The notes: a model not told the origin generated them from the letters alone. Shown: positions 18,764-29,083, counted from the stretch's first letter. The stretch is 50,367 nt of DNA from Candidatus Baldrarchaeota archaeon (GCA_016840485.1 JAEOSG010000002.1:1-50367), one strand, 5' to 3'. Numbers and translations are program-made.

Positions 18764-21196
18764 TTGAAGAACAAGGAAGAAGCATTAATTCTATGGTTTG
18801 AGGAACTAACAAAAGAAGATACCCAGATAGTAGGAGGAAAAAACGCAAACCTAGGAGAACTCATGTCTAAGGCGAGGGTACCAGTACCACCGGGTTTTGC
18901 TGTAACAGCCGCAGCCTATAGAAAATTCTTGGAAGATACAGGAATAGCAGATGAAATTTACTATATTTTACGCAAAACGAACATAGATGACCTAGAACAA
19001 CTGGAAAATGCATCACAAAAAATACGGAAACTAATAGAAGAAACACCAATGCCAGAATATATCCAAAAAGCAATAATCAATGCTTACAGAGATCTATGTA
19101 AAAGAACAGGTCAAGAAAATGTAAGTGTAGCGGTAAGAAGTAGTGCAACAGCAGAAGACTTACCAGGAGCATCATTTGCCGGTCAACAAGAGACGTATTT
19201 AAACGTATCAGGAGAGAAAGAAGTAGTAAAAAAAGTACAAAAGTGCTGGAGTTCCCTATTCACTCCAAGGGCAATATCTTACCGAGAATCTAAAGGATTT
19301 CGCCATGAACAAGTCCTAATTAGCGTAGCTGTACAACAAATGGTGGATGCAAAGGCCGCGGGAGTCATGTTCACCCTACATCCAGCCACAGGAGACAGAG
19401 ATAAAATAATGATAGAAGCCAACTGGGGATTGGGTGAATCCGTTGTATCAGGCGCAGTGACACCAGACACATACATAGTAGATAAAAAGACTCTAAAAAT
19501 TTTGGAAAAACATGTCGTAGAAAAAAAGATAGAATATATAAGGGATCCAAAAACAGGAAAGACAATACATGCGGAAGTACCACCCGAGAGAAGAAAAATA
19601 CCTGCATTAACTGATGAGGAAATTATAGAGTTAGCAAAATATGGAATTCAAATTGAAAACCATTACCAACACCCACAGGACATAGAATGGGCAATTGACC
19701 GCCATACCGGAAAAATCTTTATTTTACAGGCAAGACCAGAAACAGTATGGTCTTTAAAAGAAGTACCCGAAAGATCGACCGAAACGCAAGAAGCTATGAC
19801 AACGGAAAGACAAGTGTTAGTAAAAGGATTACCTGTATCGCCAGGAATAGGTATAGGAAAAGCATTGGTATTCCTTGATGCGAAAGAAGCAATTGAAGCC
19901 ATGGAAGAAGGCGCAGTCTTGGTAACGAGAATGACTACACCAGACTGGGTTCCAGCAATGAAAAAGGCATCAGCAATAGTAACAGATGAAGGAGGATACA
20001 CGTGTCACGCAGCTATCGTATCACGAGAACTAGGAGTACCTTGCATTGTAGGGACGGGAAATGGAACTCAAGTACTTAAAGACGTCGGAGTAGTGACCGT
20101 GGACGGAACACATGGCATAGTATATAAGGGAGCTATAAAAGAGGAGGTAGAAAAAGCCGAGGCAGCTGCAGCAGCACCAGCAGCTGTAGCGATAGCACAG
20201 CCAGTGACAGCAACAAAAATCTACGTGAACATTTCCATCCCAGAGATAGCAGAAAAAGTAGCAAAAGAAACACAAGCAGACGGAGTTGGTTTACTCAGAG
20301 CAGAACATCTCATGTTGTCCATCGGAAAGCATCCACGAAAGCTCATAGAAGAAGGCGGAGAACAAGAAATGATCGATAAATTCGCCGAGGGAATCAGACA
20401 AGTGGCACAAGCTTTCTATCCAAAGCCAGTGGTATATAGGGCATTAGACTTTAAACCAGATGAATTCTTAGAACTTGAAGGCGGAAGAAAATACGAGCTT
20501 GAAGCAGGACATGTCGGACCAAATCCTATGATTGGCTACAGAGGCTGTTATAGATACATAAAGGAACCAGAAATATTCAGGCTTGAACTTCGCGCCATTA
20601 AAAAAGTAAGAGATGAATACGGATTAAAAAACGTGTGGCTTATGATACCTTTCGTGAGGACGCTGGAAGAATTTGAGGAAGCAAAGAAAATCATTAAGGA
20701 AGAAGGGCTAGATCCGGAAAAAGACCCAGACTTCAAGCTCTGGATAATGGTAGAGGTACCCAGCACAGTATTTCTCATAGAAGAATTCTGTAAAGCCGGA
20801 ATTCAAGGAGTCAGCTTCGGAACAAACGACCTAACAATGCTTATACTGGGAATAGATAGAAACGATGCCGCTGTACAGGAACTTTACGATGAGAGAAACC
20901 TAGCAGTTTTACGAGCCTTAGCATATGTTATCAAGATTTGTAAGAAATACGGAGTGACTACAAGTATATGCGGTCAAGCTCCATCAGTTTATCCAGACTA
21001 CCTAGAGTTCCTAGTGCGTATGGGTGCAACGAGTATCTCTGTTAATCCAGATGCTGTCATCGAAGCTCGACGCATGGTTGCCATGATCGAACAACGTATT
21101 CTAATGGAGAAAGCAACCGGCAAATACCGCAAAAGAGTTGGCAAAAACTTCATGGACGAAGTAGAATTTTGGAAATTCGTACCAGAAGACGAATAA
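18764..21196 (+). CDS. ppsA: Phosphoenolpyruvate synthase
   Basis: GGKNANLGELMSKARVPVPPGFAVTAAAY; GGYTCHAAIVSRELGVPCIVGTG; C-terminal GTNDLTML. Confidence 0.96.
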   Translation: MKNKEEALILWFEELTKEDTQIVGGKNANLGELMSKARVPVPPGFAVTAAAYRKFLEDTGIADEIYYILRKTNIDDLEQLENASQKIRKLIEETPMPEYIQKAIINAYRDLCKRTGQENVSVAVRSSATAEDLPGASFAGQQETYLNVSGEKEVVKKVQKCWSSLFTPRAISYRESKGFRHEQVLISVAVQQMVDAKAAGVMFTLHPATGDRDKIMIEANWGLGESVVSGAVTPDTYIVDKKTLKILEKHVVEKKIEYIRDPKTGKTIHAEVPPERRKIPALTDEEIIELAKYGIQIENHYQHPQDIEWAIDRHTGKIFILQARPETVWSLKEVPERSTETQEAMTTERQVLVKGLPVSPGIGIGKALVFLDAKEAIEAMEEGAVLVTRMTTPDWVPAMKKASAIVTDEGGYTCHAAIVSRELGVPCIVGTGNGTQVLKDVGVVTVDGTHGIVYKGAIKEEVEKAEAAAAAPAAVAIAQPVTATKIYVNISIPEIAEKVAKETQADGVGLLRAEHLMLSIGKHPRKLIEEGGEQEMIDKFAEGIRQVAQAFYPKPVVYRALDFKPDEFLELEGGRKYELEAGHVGPNPMIGYRGCYRYIKEPEIFRLELRAIKKVRDEYGLKNVWLMIPFVRTLEEFEEAKKIIKEEGLDPEKDPDFKLWIMVEVPSTVFLIEEFCKAGIQGVSFGTNDLTMLILGIDRNDAAVQELYDERNLAVLRALAYVIKICKKYGVTTSICGQAPSVYPDYLEFLVRMGATSISVNPDAVIEARRMVAMIEQRILMEKATGKYRKRVGKNFMDEVEFWKFVPEDE

Positions 21197-21351
21197 GCTA
21201 GGTTTTCTTTACTACCCAAACCTTATTTTTGTTTTCTAAGCAACATTTTACTAATACGATAACTTCAGCAGTTAATTTTCTCACTTTTTAATAAAAATAA
21301 TATATGGTGTAATTTAACTAATTACTTAATGGGGCTGGAGGTTAGATATAA

Positions 21352-22602
21352 ATGGAAAGAGAAGATGTTCAAATAGTTTTACATCCCGACGAATTGCCTA
21401 GGAAGTGGTATAATATCTTACCAGATCTCCCTGAGCCATTACCCAGACCAAAAGACCCAGAAATGGGGCCTAGTAGAGTTGAGCTTTTGCCTAAAATGAT
21501 GGTAAAGAAATGTTTGGAACAGGAATTTTCCGAACAACGCTGGATAAAGATTCCCGATGAAATTATAGATTTGTACATTCAAGCTGGTAGACCCAGGCTT
21601 CTGTATAGAGCTAAGAGGCTAGAAAAGGCGCTAAAACCCCCAGAAAACAAAATTAAACTTTACTATAAGCGTGAGGATCTTTCTCCAACGGGTAGTCATA
21701 AAGTTAACACCGCTCTAGCCCAAGTTTTTTATGCGGCTAATGAAGGATATGATACTGTATGTACTGAAACGGGTGCTGGACAATGGGGTAGTGCATTAGC
21801 ATATGCTGCTTCACTAATGAATTTAAAATCGGTGGTATTTTGGGTTCGTTTTACTTACAATTGGAAACCTGGTAGAAGAACCTTAATGAAACTTTATGGC
21901 GCTGAGGTGTACCCTAGTCCTAGTAACATTACCGAAACTGGCAGAGAAATACTTAAGAAAAATCCAGACCATCCGGGTAGTTTAGGTATTGCAGTGTCTG
22001 AAGGTTTAGAGTTTGCATTAACACATGAAAACGCTGTATATTGTCTTGGAAGTGTTTTAAATCATGTTCTCCTACATCAAACAATTATTGGCCTTGAAGC
22101 AAGGAAACAATTTGAACTTATCGATGAATACCCTGACGTGATGATTAGCTGTCTAGGTGGAGGCAGTAATTTTGGGGGTTTTGTACTGCCTTTCATTGGT
22201 GAGATATTGAGAGGCGAAATTAGCAAAGATATAAAATTTATAGCAGCTCAGACTCAGGCTGCACCAAGTTTGGTTGGTGGAGAATATCGTTATGACTTTG
22301 CTGACCACGCAGAGAAAACACCTATGCTAAAGATGTACACATTGGGACATAAAAAGGAAATGCCTACCGTTTATGCCGAAGGACTACGTTATCACGCTGC
22401 CGCACCTATAATTAGTCTTTTAAGGCACAAGGGTATCATAGATGCTGTCGCATATCCTATTGATGAAAGACATGTTTTTGAAAGAGCCAGACTTTTTATC
22501 AAATCGGAAGGATTCTTGCCAGCACCTGAAAGCGCATATAGCATCGCATGTGCAATCGATGAAGCACTAAAAGCCAAGAAAACAATGAAGAAAAGGTCAT
22601 AG
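21352..22602 (+). CDS. trpB2: Tryptophan synthase beta chain-like (TrpB2 type)
   Basis: RPRLLYRAKRLEKAL...YKREDLSPTGSHKVNTALAQ...TETGAGQWGSALA; the N-terminal extension is TrpB2-like. Confidence 0.92.
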   Translation: MEREDVQIVLHPDELPRKWYNILPDLPEPLPRPKDPEMGPSRVELLPKMMVKKCLEQEFSEQRWIKIPDEIIDLYIQAGRPRLLYRAKRLEKALKPPENKIKLYYKREDLSPTGSHKVNTALAQVFYAANEGYDTVCTETGAGQWGSALAYAASLMNLKSVVFWVRFTYNWKPGRRTLMKLYGAEVYPSPSNITETGREILKKNPDHPGSLGIAVSEGLEFALTHENAVYCLGSVLNHVLLHQTIIGLEARKQFELIDEYPDVMISCLGGGSNFGGFVLPFIGEILRGEISKDIKFIAAQTQAAPSLVGGEYRYDFADHAEKTPMLKMYTLGHKKEMPTVYAEGLRYHAAAPIISLLRHKGIIDAVAYPIDERHVFERARLFIKSEGFLPAPESAYSIACAIDEALKAKKTMKKRS

Positions 22603-22747
22603 CCTTCAACATTAGCGGGCATGGTTTTGTAGATCTATCGGCATATCAAAAAACCTTTTCGAGAACTAAGAACAAAATCAATAAGGTATAATGCAGAAAT
22701 TACCAATAAATTCTTTCTATTTTTATTATATAATCAAAACTATAACT

Positions 22748-23071
22748 TTAGAGAAGTTGTATAGAGAGTTGATTTGGTGACTTTTTAATGACTTCAACTT
22801 TTCCTCCTGGTGCTATTATTGTAAGTGAAGCAAACTTCCCTATATTTTTTTGCATAATTGATCCATTAAAGGAGATGATATCTATTCCAACGAATCTTAA
22901 TGGGTCTATTTCTTTCATAGTTTCCTTTAAGAGCTCTATTTGTTCTTCTGGCGATAATCCTTCTTCTAATATTATCATTACGCCTCTTTTTATCATTTTC
23001 AATATCATTTGAATTTTATCTCTTGTTTTAAGATGCTTCGTAGCATTTCTGGAGATAAAGTCTATTTCCAT
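22748..23071 (-). CDS. DUF2073-family protein
   Basis: MEIDFISRNATKHLKTRDKIQMILKMIKRGVMIILEEGLSPEEQ; downstream of Era-like GTPase. Confidence 0.75.
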   Translation of the reverse strand: MEIDFISRNATKHLKTRDKIQMILKMIKRGVMIILEEGLSPEEQIELLKETMKEIDPLRFVGIDIISFNGSIMQKNIGKFASLTIIAPGGKVEVIKKSPNQLSIQLL

Positions 23072-23081
23072 GGTTCTCCCC

Positions 23082-23711
23082 TTACATAAGCTTTGATAAG
23101 GCTTCGTAAAGATTTTCGATGTTTTTTCCTGTTAAAGCTGAGATCGGGATTACTCGATGATTTGGGAAAGTTTCCTTTACTAGATGCGGTCTGGCTTCCG
23201 CTAGGTCTATTTTGTTTGCGGCAATAATTATTGGTATACCTTTTGCTTCTAGGGTTCCAATTAGCATGATGTTAACCTGATCATAGGGTACTTTTGTTGA
23301 GTCTACAACGGCAATGGCTACGTCAACCTTATTTAGCCATTTTACAGCCTCAATAACCCCTTTTGTAGCTTCCTTGGCTCTTTGAATGGCTTCTTCTTCC
23401 GTTAAACCATATTTTAAGAAATCTCGATAGTCTATTTTTGTTGCTAAACCAGGCATATCTAACATAGTTATCTGAAGTATTTTGCCATTAATGTTTAAAT
23501 GTAGCTTTTCTATTTTCTCTACAACTCTTGTCTCGTGGGGAATTTCTGAAACTACGCCCTGCGGTTGAACACCACAATCTCTTGCTATTCTGTTTGCTAG
23601 TGTGGTTTTTCCGACGTTTGGGGCTCCATATATACCCAGTGTTACCTTTTTCTTTCTTTTTCTTCCGAATATTTTTAAAAGCCAACTCAACTTTTGAACC
23701 CCTACTAACAT
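23082..23711 (-). CDS. Era-like GTP-binding protein
   Basis: GAPNVGKTTLANRI (G1), DMPG (G3), NKID (G4). Confidence 0.9.
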   Translation of the reverse strand: MLVGVQKLSWLLKIFGRKRKKKVTLGIYGAPNVGKTTLANRIARDCGVQPQGVVSEIPHETRVVEKIEKLHLNINGKILQITMLDMPGLATKIDYRDFLKYGLTEEEAIQRAKEATKGVIEAVKWLNKVDVAIAVVDSTKVPYDQVNIMLIGTLEAKGIPIIIAANKIDLAEARPHLVKETFPNHRVIPISALTGKNIENLYEALSKLM

Positions 23712-23816
23712 TATTGTAACCTTTCTTTTAAGGTGGGTAAATCCTCAGTAGCTTGTATGTATTACCTTGGTTTATATTTAAACAATCACGTAATTGAGTC
23801 GATGAATTAATGAAAG

Positions 23817-24188
23817 GTGAAAATATTGTTTCAACAACAGGTAAATGGAGATGGTGTGAAATTATTCTATAAGTGTTTACATTGTGGCACATTGTACCCA
23901 ACGGCTTCTCAAACCAATTTGAAATATTGTATAAACTGCGGAAACGCGGAGTTTTTGCTTCTAAAATTCAAGGTACTCAAGTCCTTTAGCTCAAAGAAAA
24001 ATTTAAGCTGCTGTGTTAATGATGTTGATAGGATAGAGACCATTAAGGAAAATGGAAGGGGAGTCTTTGAGCTTAATTTCGAGGCGATTGCTAAGGGTGC
24101 GCCTTTAATTATCTCAACCCAGCCTGGAGTCTATGAAATAAAGTTAGAATATGAATTAGAAAAAATAAAAGATTATAGATTCAGATAG
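23817..24188 (+). CDS. Zn-ribbon protein (DUF2072-like)
   Basis: CLHCGTLYPTASQTNLKYCINCG zinc ribbon; divergent from the GTPase/DUF2073 pair. Confidence 0.7.
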   Translation: MKILFQQQVNGDGVKLFYKCLHCGTLYPTASQTNLKYCINCGNAEFLLLKFKVLKSFSSKKNLSCCVNDVDRIETIKENGRGVFELNFEAIAKGAPLIISTQPGVYEIKLEYELEKIKDYRFR

Positions 24189-24357
24189 ATAATGAAAAAG
24201 CTCAAGGAAATATTTTAGCTTTATAAATATGAATAAGCTTGCTTTTACACTGTTTCTGTCTGTTAAATGTAGGTCGTCATTTTACCTTTTTTATTATCCA
24301 TATTTGGAAGTACATATGTAATGGATGTTTTTATATTTTCAATGAAGGATGAGCTAA

Positions 24358-24480
24358 ATGGAAATCCATTACATGGAATGGTGTTCAGCCAAAATTACCA
24401 TTATTGTCCTTTGTATGTTGATATTTATGGCTTCTTTAATCTTTTGCAAAAGTTTTATTGATGATACGATTTTATTGTGA
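24358..24480 (+). CDS. Possible 40-aa single-TM small protein (speculative)
   Basis: MEIHYMEWCSAKITIIVLCMLIFMASLIFCKSFIDDTILL* read from sequence; no homology evidence. Confidence 0.2.
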   Translation: MEIHYMEWCSAKITIIVLCMLIFMASLIFCKSFIDDTILL

Positions 24481-24756
24481 AGTTCCTATAGAAACAGAGG
24501 AGTTCTTACATATAATTTAATGGGTCGCTACAAATGTTGCCGACATTTTAGTTAACTGCTAAAATAATATAAATTTTCTCAAGAATTGTTGATATTATCT
24601 TCGTAATTAGTCCTAATTCTCTACATAAACTCTTTTTTAACAAATTCAACAGCGATGTGGAATACTTTAATTAATAGTGAATTTCTTTTATTTTTCATTT
24701 TGTTAAACAAAAATTTTATTAAATGCTTTCCCCTAAAAAATACACGGTGCTCTAAA

Positions 24757-25758
24757 ATGAGCACAGAGTTGTTAACCTTAATACCCATCAGGGAGACTCT
24801 TCGAGAAGTCTTAAATTCCGTGAAAAACCCAAGAAGACGAGCAATTTTACTCATTTTAAAGGAGTATAATGCCCTAAACCTAGAAGCTATTCAGGATAAA
24901 CTAAAAAGCAAAGGTTTCTACCACAGCAAAAGTACAATCGAAATGTGTTATTTAGTTCCCTTAATCAGAGCTAAACTCGTTGTAAAAAGAGGGCAGTTAT
25001 ACAGTCTCTCTTCTCTTGGCGAGAAAATTTTAACGGAAATTGAAGGCTTCGAATGGCCTCCAGAACTTTCAAAAATTAGAAAATGCTATGAAGAATTCTT
25101 ATTAATCGCCCTGAATAATGAACCCCTAACTTTTAAGGATATAGCTTCCTTTATACCCAGAAATGAAATATCAAGAGTTGTTGGTAGAATAAAAAGGTTC
25201 CTAATGAGAAGTAAAGATAGGGTTTATTACTTTGTTAGTTCTTCTTCGTATGACAATGTTTCGCCCTCTGAAAGAAAAGTTCTTGATATTATAAGAGAAG
25301 CAGGTGAAATTTCTACATCGGAGATAATTAAAAGAGCTCCTTTTAAAACTAGAACAGTCTTTAAACGTCTTAAAAGTCTTAAGGAAAAGGGAGTTATAAA
25401 CAGCTTTAAGCAACCTTTACTCTATAGTTTGACACCTGAAGGGAAAAAAATCTCAGATTTTTTGCGTAAAATAGCAGCTATCATTAGAGAAGAGGAAAAA
25501 GTTAAGGAAGAACTAAAAAATATCATAATTGACTATCTATTTAACAAAGGCGAACCAGTTTCAGAAATAGAACTCATCGAAGAATGTATATCTCCCTTCT
25601 TCGAAAACTATTTTAAAAGACCTATAGAACCCGATGAATTCCAAAAGATAAAAAGAGAACTCAAAAAATCCGGTATCATTACAGGAGATCCATATAGCGG
25701 ATATCAACTTAACAAGGAATTACTGCAAAAATATCCGCTTCCCAAAACAAATTGGTAA
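24757..25758 (+). CDS. Multi winged-helix DNA-binding protein
   Basis: Repeated wHTH-like segments (SPSERKVLDIIREAGEISTSEIIKRAPFKTRTVFKRLKSLKEKGVI); start placed at the ATG at 24757. Confidence 0.65.
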   Translation: MSTELLTLIPIRETLREVLNSVKNPRRRAILLILKEYNALNLEAIQDKLKSKGFYHSKSTIEMCYLVPLIRAKLVVKRGQLYSLSSLGEKILTEIEGFEWPPELSKIRKCYEEFLLIALNNEPLTFKDIASFIPRNEISRVVGRIKRFLMRSKDRVYYFVSSSSYDNVSPSERKVLDIIREAGEISTSEIIKRAPFKTRTVFKRLKSLKEKGVINSFKQPLLYSLTPEGKKISDFLRKIAAIIREEEKVKEELKNIIIDYLFNKGEPVSEIELIEECISPFFENYFKRPIEPDEFQKIKRELKKSGIITGDPYSGYQLNKELLQKYPLPKTNW

Positions 25759-25762
25759 GAAA

Positions 25763-28147
25763 TTACAACTCTTGGTACTGCTTTATATCGTCCTTGCTAA
25801 TATCGAAATTTGTAATTTTAATTAATTCGCGGCCATATTTTGTAATTTTATATGTTTGTGGACCAACCTTTATCACCAGCGGATTTTTCCAAATGTCCGT
25901 TCTTGTTAACTCCTGACATATATCTTCCACAACATTTTCCAAAAGGCTTACATCCTTTGCTATTTCATTAACTGATGCTATTTCATACTCAGCCAATCTT
26001 AAGAGTATTAATAACTTCAGTGGGGACATTCTAATTTTTTCTAAGTCTTTGGAAAAAATTGTCTCCGAAGAAAATGATTTATCTAGATTTTTTGACGTTT
26101 GATTAATAACTTTTAATTCCTGAGGCTTTGAAAACACATGTGTTTGTGTAGGCGATTGAATGTGCTCTTTTAGTTTTTCCAATTCGTTCGAACTGAAAAT
26201 CTTGACTGGAAGATGGTGGCCATTAAGGTATCTCTCAGCTATTTCTTTATTTTTCTCGTTCATTAAAAGTATTACTTCCTTACCACCCCTTTTCTTAGCC
26301 TCTCTTACCAATTCCAGAACTTTACCTAAAAACTCGTATTTACTTTGTACCTTGTATATTATTGCTATGTGTTGTTCGTTAATTGTGGAAAGTATAAATG
26401 GATCATCATCAGGTATGCAAAGTTCATCGAGTAGCCTTGTAAGTTTCTGTTCAATACTGTTCTGTTTTGAGTGCCTGAGATCTTTTGCATACAGTTTTGA
26501 AAAATGTTTTACGTTATTTTTCCTAATCTCGCTAGCTGACACTTTTGGCACACTAAATTCTAAGGTTCTAATTCGATACGGGTATGGGAAATTAGGATGT
26601 AAGATGATAGCTTCTCTTTTTGGTAAAATTCTTAAATATCTCTCCTGATCTTCATTTAAATTCATATATTTGGTTACAATGTGCGAATCTGTTTGAGTTC
26701 TAAATGCAATTTTTACTAAAGTATTCGCTAGAATATGTTCACTTATTATTGGCCTTACTGCTGAGAATATTAATCCTTGGCCAGTTGCTCTTTCAAGCAT
26801 GATCATATCTTCTATAGGCGTTCCTTCTATTGTAGTTTTCTTAACTAACAATTGCGGTACGAGGAATTGCGCTTCTTCAACCACTATTAAATGTTTTAAA
26901 TCTTCCTGTAATCCTCTACGTAACGCTGCATCAAAGAAGTATTTAACAAGAACATTCATAAGTAGTCTTGCATCATCTCTTGTTCCCTTGAGTCTAACCT
27001 TACTTAAATCTATAATTACCTTCTTATCCAATAGATTATCAAAATTGACATTGGGTGGATTTGTGAAAACGTCTCCAAGAGGGGGTTTTGTTAGCTTATC
27101 TAACCTATTCTTTAAAGCTTCTATTGTTGTGGATATCGTGGGTATGGTTTTCTGCCATTTATCCTGGAGAGCATCTAATTCCCTATAAAGATCCCTGAAA
27201 TTTCTCTTTTTCGGATCAATAACAACCTTAGTTAATGCTTCTCTCAGTGTTCTTTCCATCTGCAATGACAATTGCGCCTCACGAGCTTCGAACATAGATG
27301 AGTAAATCTCTCTTATTATTGAAAAAAGTTTATGCGCATGTTCTTCAGGATCAGCGCCCATAGGATCAAATAAATTAACATAAAGTGGAGCATAATCCGT
27401 TAAGGGTCTTAGAACAAGTATTGGTTGATCAATTATCTTTATTAATCCCGCATATTCACCCTTCCAGTCAAACACAACCCATCCAACGTCCGGCCTCAAC
27501 TTAGATAACTCGCACAGTAGTTTTTGTATGAACCTTGTTTTCCCAAACCCGGTTTGTCCGATTACAGCCATATGCATAGTCAAATCTTTAGGAGTTATTC
27601 CCGTATCGAAGATTTCTTTGTCTAAGTACAGGACTTTTCCCAAGATCAAAGGTCCTGTGGCTAAAGATTTAGGTGGAATTTCAAAAGTAGCACTTTCAAC
27701 ACTTGTTGCAGATGTTGGAAAGGGTGTCTCTGGTAAATGTAGATACGTTGCCAGTCGAAAACTCGATATTAGAGTCATTTTACCACTTCTGAGCGGCAAT
27801 TTAAAAAGTATTCTCCCAATATTTTTCTGTACTTCGTTAGCATTCAAAACCCTTACTTTCACTGTTGATGTTTGGCCACCATAAATATTAAGAAGTGCTG
27901 TTTTCAATTTTTGTGTTTCAATAAATACTCTCTTTTTTTCTTCGCCTAGAACTATAACATATACCTGTACCTTCCATTCTCCCGTTTTTTTACTCATCTT
28001 TATTTTTTCCAAGTATTCTTCCTCAATTTTAATGGCATCGTGCTTTGCTTTTAAATCAATTTTTTCTCTATTTTTCTCCTTAAGTTCCCTATAGATAGCT
28101 CTTAATCTGTGTTCGTCTATTTTTTCCCTATTACCTGTTTTAATCCC
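25763..28147 (-). CDS. HerA/VirB4-like ATPase (C-terminal part), with C-terminal winged-helix-like region
   Basis: HMAVIGQTGFGKTRFIQKLL Walker A; HLIVVEEAQFLVP Walker B. The frame stays open to 28147 upstream of the TTG at 28012 and encodes helical sequence continuous with the preceding gene. Confidence 0.85.
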   Translation of the reverse strand, partial: GIKTGNREKIDEHRLRAIYRELKEKNREKIDLKAKHDAIKIEEEYLEKIKMSKKTGEWKVQVYVIVLGEEKKRVFIETQKLKTALLNIYGGQTSTVKVRVLNANEVQKNIGRILFKLPLRSGKMTLISSFRLATYLHLPETPFPTSATSVESATFEIPPKSLATGPLILGKVLYLDKEIFDTGITPKDLTMHMAVIGQTGFGKTRFIQKLLCELSKLRPDVGWVVFDWKGEYAGLIKIIDQPILVLRPLTDYAPLYVNLFDPMGADPEEHAHKLFSIIREIYSSMFEAREAQLSLQMERTLREALTKVVIDPKKRNFRDLYRELDALQDKWQKTIPTISTTIEALKNRLDKLTKPPLGDVFTNPPNVNFDNLLDKKVIIDLSKVRLKGTRDDARLLMNVLVKYFFDAALRRGLQEDLKHLIVVEEAQFLVPQLLVKKTTIEGTPIEDMIMLERATGQGLIFSAVRPIISEHILANTLVKIAFRTQTDSHIVTKYMNLNEDQERYLRILPKREAIILHPNFPYPYRIRTLEFSVPKVSASEIRKNNVKHFSKLYAKDLRHSKQNSIEQKLTRLLDELCIPDDDPFILSTINEQHIAIIYKVQSKYEFLGKVLELVREAKKRGGKEVILLMNEKNKEIAERYLNGHHLPVKIFSSNELEKLKEHIQSPTQTHVFSKPQELKVINQTSKNLDKSFSSETIFSKDLEKIRMSPLKLLILLRLAEYEIASVNEIAKDVSLLENVVEDICQELTRTDIWKNPLVIKVGPQTYKITKYGRELIKITNFDISKDDIKQYQEL

Positions 28148-29028
28148 TTACTTGGCCTTAATGTGAATACCATTGTTATTTTACTTTTCATTTCAATCAG
28201 GTATTGAATTAAACTATCTATCTGAGTTTTCTTGCTCCATGTCTTAATTTCAGGTATGCCCGAAACTTCTAAAACAGTTAAGTACATTTTCCCATCTTCG
28301 CTAATAACTGCTAAAGTCTCTTTTCCTTTTTTCATTTCGTATATTTTTCCGCCAACCGGACTCCAAATAGCTTCTACAAGCTCTTTATCGCTTAAATTTC
28401 TGAATTTAACTTCCCTGTAAACAGATTGAAAAGCTGAACATACTTTACTTCCTTCAACAATCGTTTCCGTCTCTGATGTGTTTTTTCCTTCGCAAATAAC
28501 ATAAAATCTGAGTTTTACAACACCATTTTTGGAAGCTATTTCATAAGCAATACAAGTTTTATCTGAAAGATTTTTGTTTAGCGACATTAAATGAGAGTAC
28601 TGATAAATTTTCTCGTGGGTGTCTTTGAAGTGTTTTGCGTTCATTTCACGTCGTTGTTCCTTACTAATAATAACTCTGGGTATGTTTACCACTTCATTGC
28701 ATGTCAAGATTATTCTATTTTTTCTTCGCTTAATAATTGCACACGGACCTCTAACTTCCAACTTCTCTATATTGTATGCCTTTAAATCCCTAATAATTGT
28801 TAAAAACATGAGAATTATAATAATAATCATCATTAGAGACCAAAAATCAAAAACTGAAATTAATTTTAAATTAAAACACAAGTTCAAAAGTTTGAGGAAT
28901 AAAGTAACTGTGTTTCTTGTTACAAAAAAGTTAAGTAATATAATGAGAAACGTTAAGATGAAACCCAACATAAAATATGTCTTTTTCTTTATACTGGTAG
29001 CGGTATCTCCTGTATTTCCTCTAACCAT
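28117..29028 (-). CDS. Membrane-anchored VirB4 N-terminal-domain-like protein (probably in-register with the downstream ATPase after a 1-nt frame change)
   Basis: Two N-terminal TM segments, then a soluble domain ending LTVLEVSGIPEIKTWSKKTQIDSLIQYLIEMKSKITMVFTLRPSKG, like N-terminal domains of conjugative ATPases; stop lies in an A6 run. Confidence 0.55.
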   Translation of the reverse strand: MVRGNTGDTATSIKKKTYFMLGFILTFLIILLNFFVTRNTVTLFLKLLNLCFNLKLISVFDFWSLMMIIIIILMFLTIIRDLKAYNIEKLEVRGPCAIIKRRKNRIILTCNEVVNIPRVIISKEQRREMNAKHFKDTHEKIYQYSHLMSLNKNLSDKTCIAYEIASKNGVVKLRFYVICEGKNTSETETIVEGSKVCSAFQSVYREVKFRNLSDKELVEAIWSPVGGKIYEMKKGKETLAVISEDGKMYLTVLEVSGIPEIKTWSKKTQIDSLIQYLIEMKSKITMVFTLRPSKGLKQVIGKK

Positions 29029-29083
29029 AAATATTACCCTTCTTAACTACGCTTTATAGAGTTTAAATTTTAATGCACATCAG

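Noticed and set aside
24655-24756. Hydrophobic N-terminal 34 aa of the 367-aa wHTH ORF
   Set aside because: AT-rich upstream sequence read through; the ATG at 24757 starts soluble HTH-like sequence
28100-28160. A BHB intron as the cause of the VirB4-like frame break
   Set aside because: No BHB-like paired structure seen around 28117-28147; a single-nucleotide change in the A6 run explains it more simply
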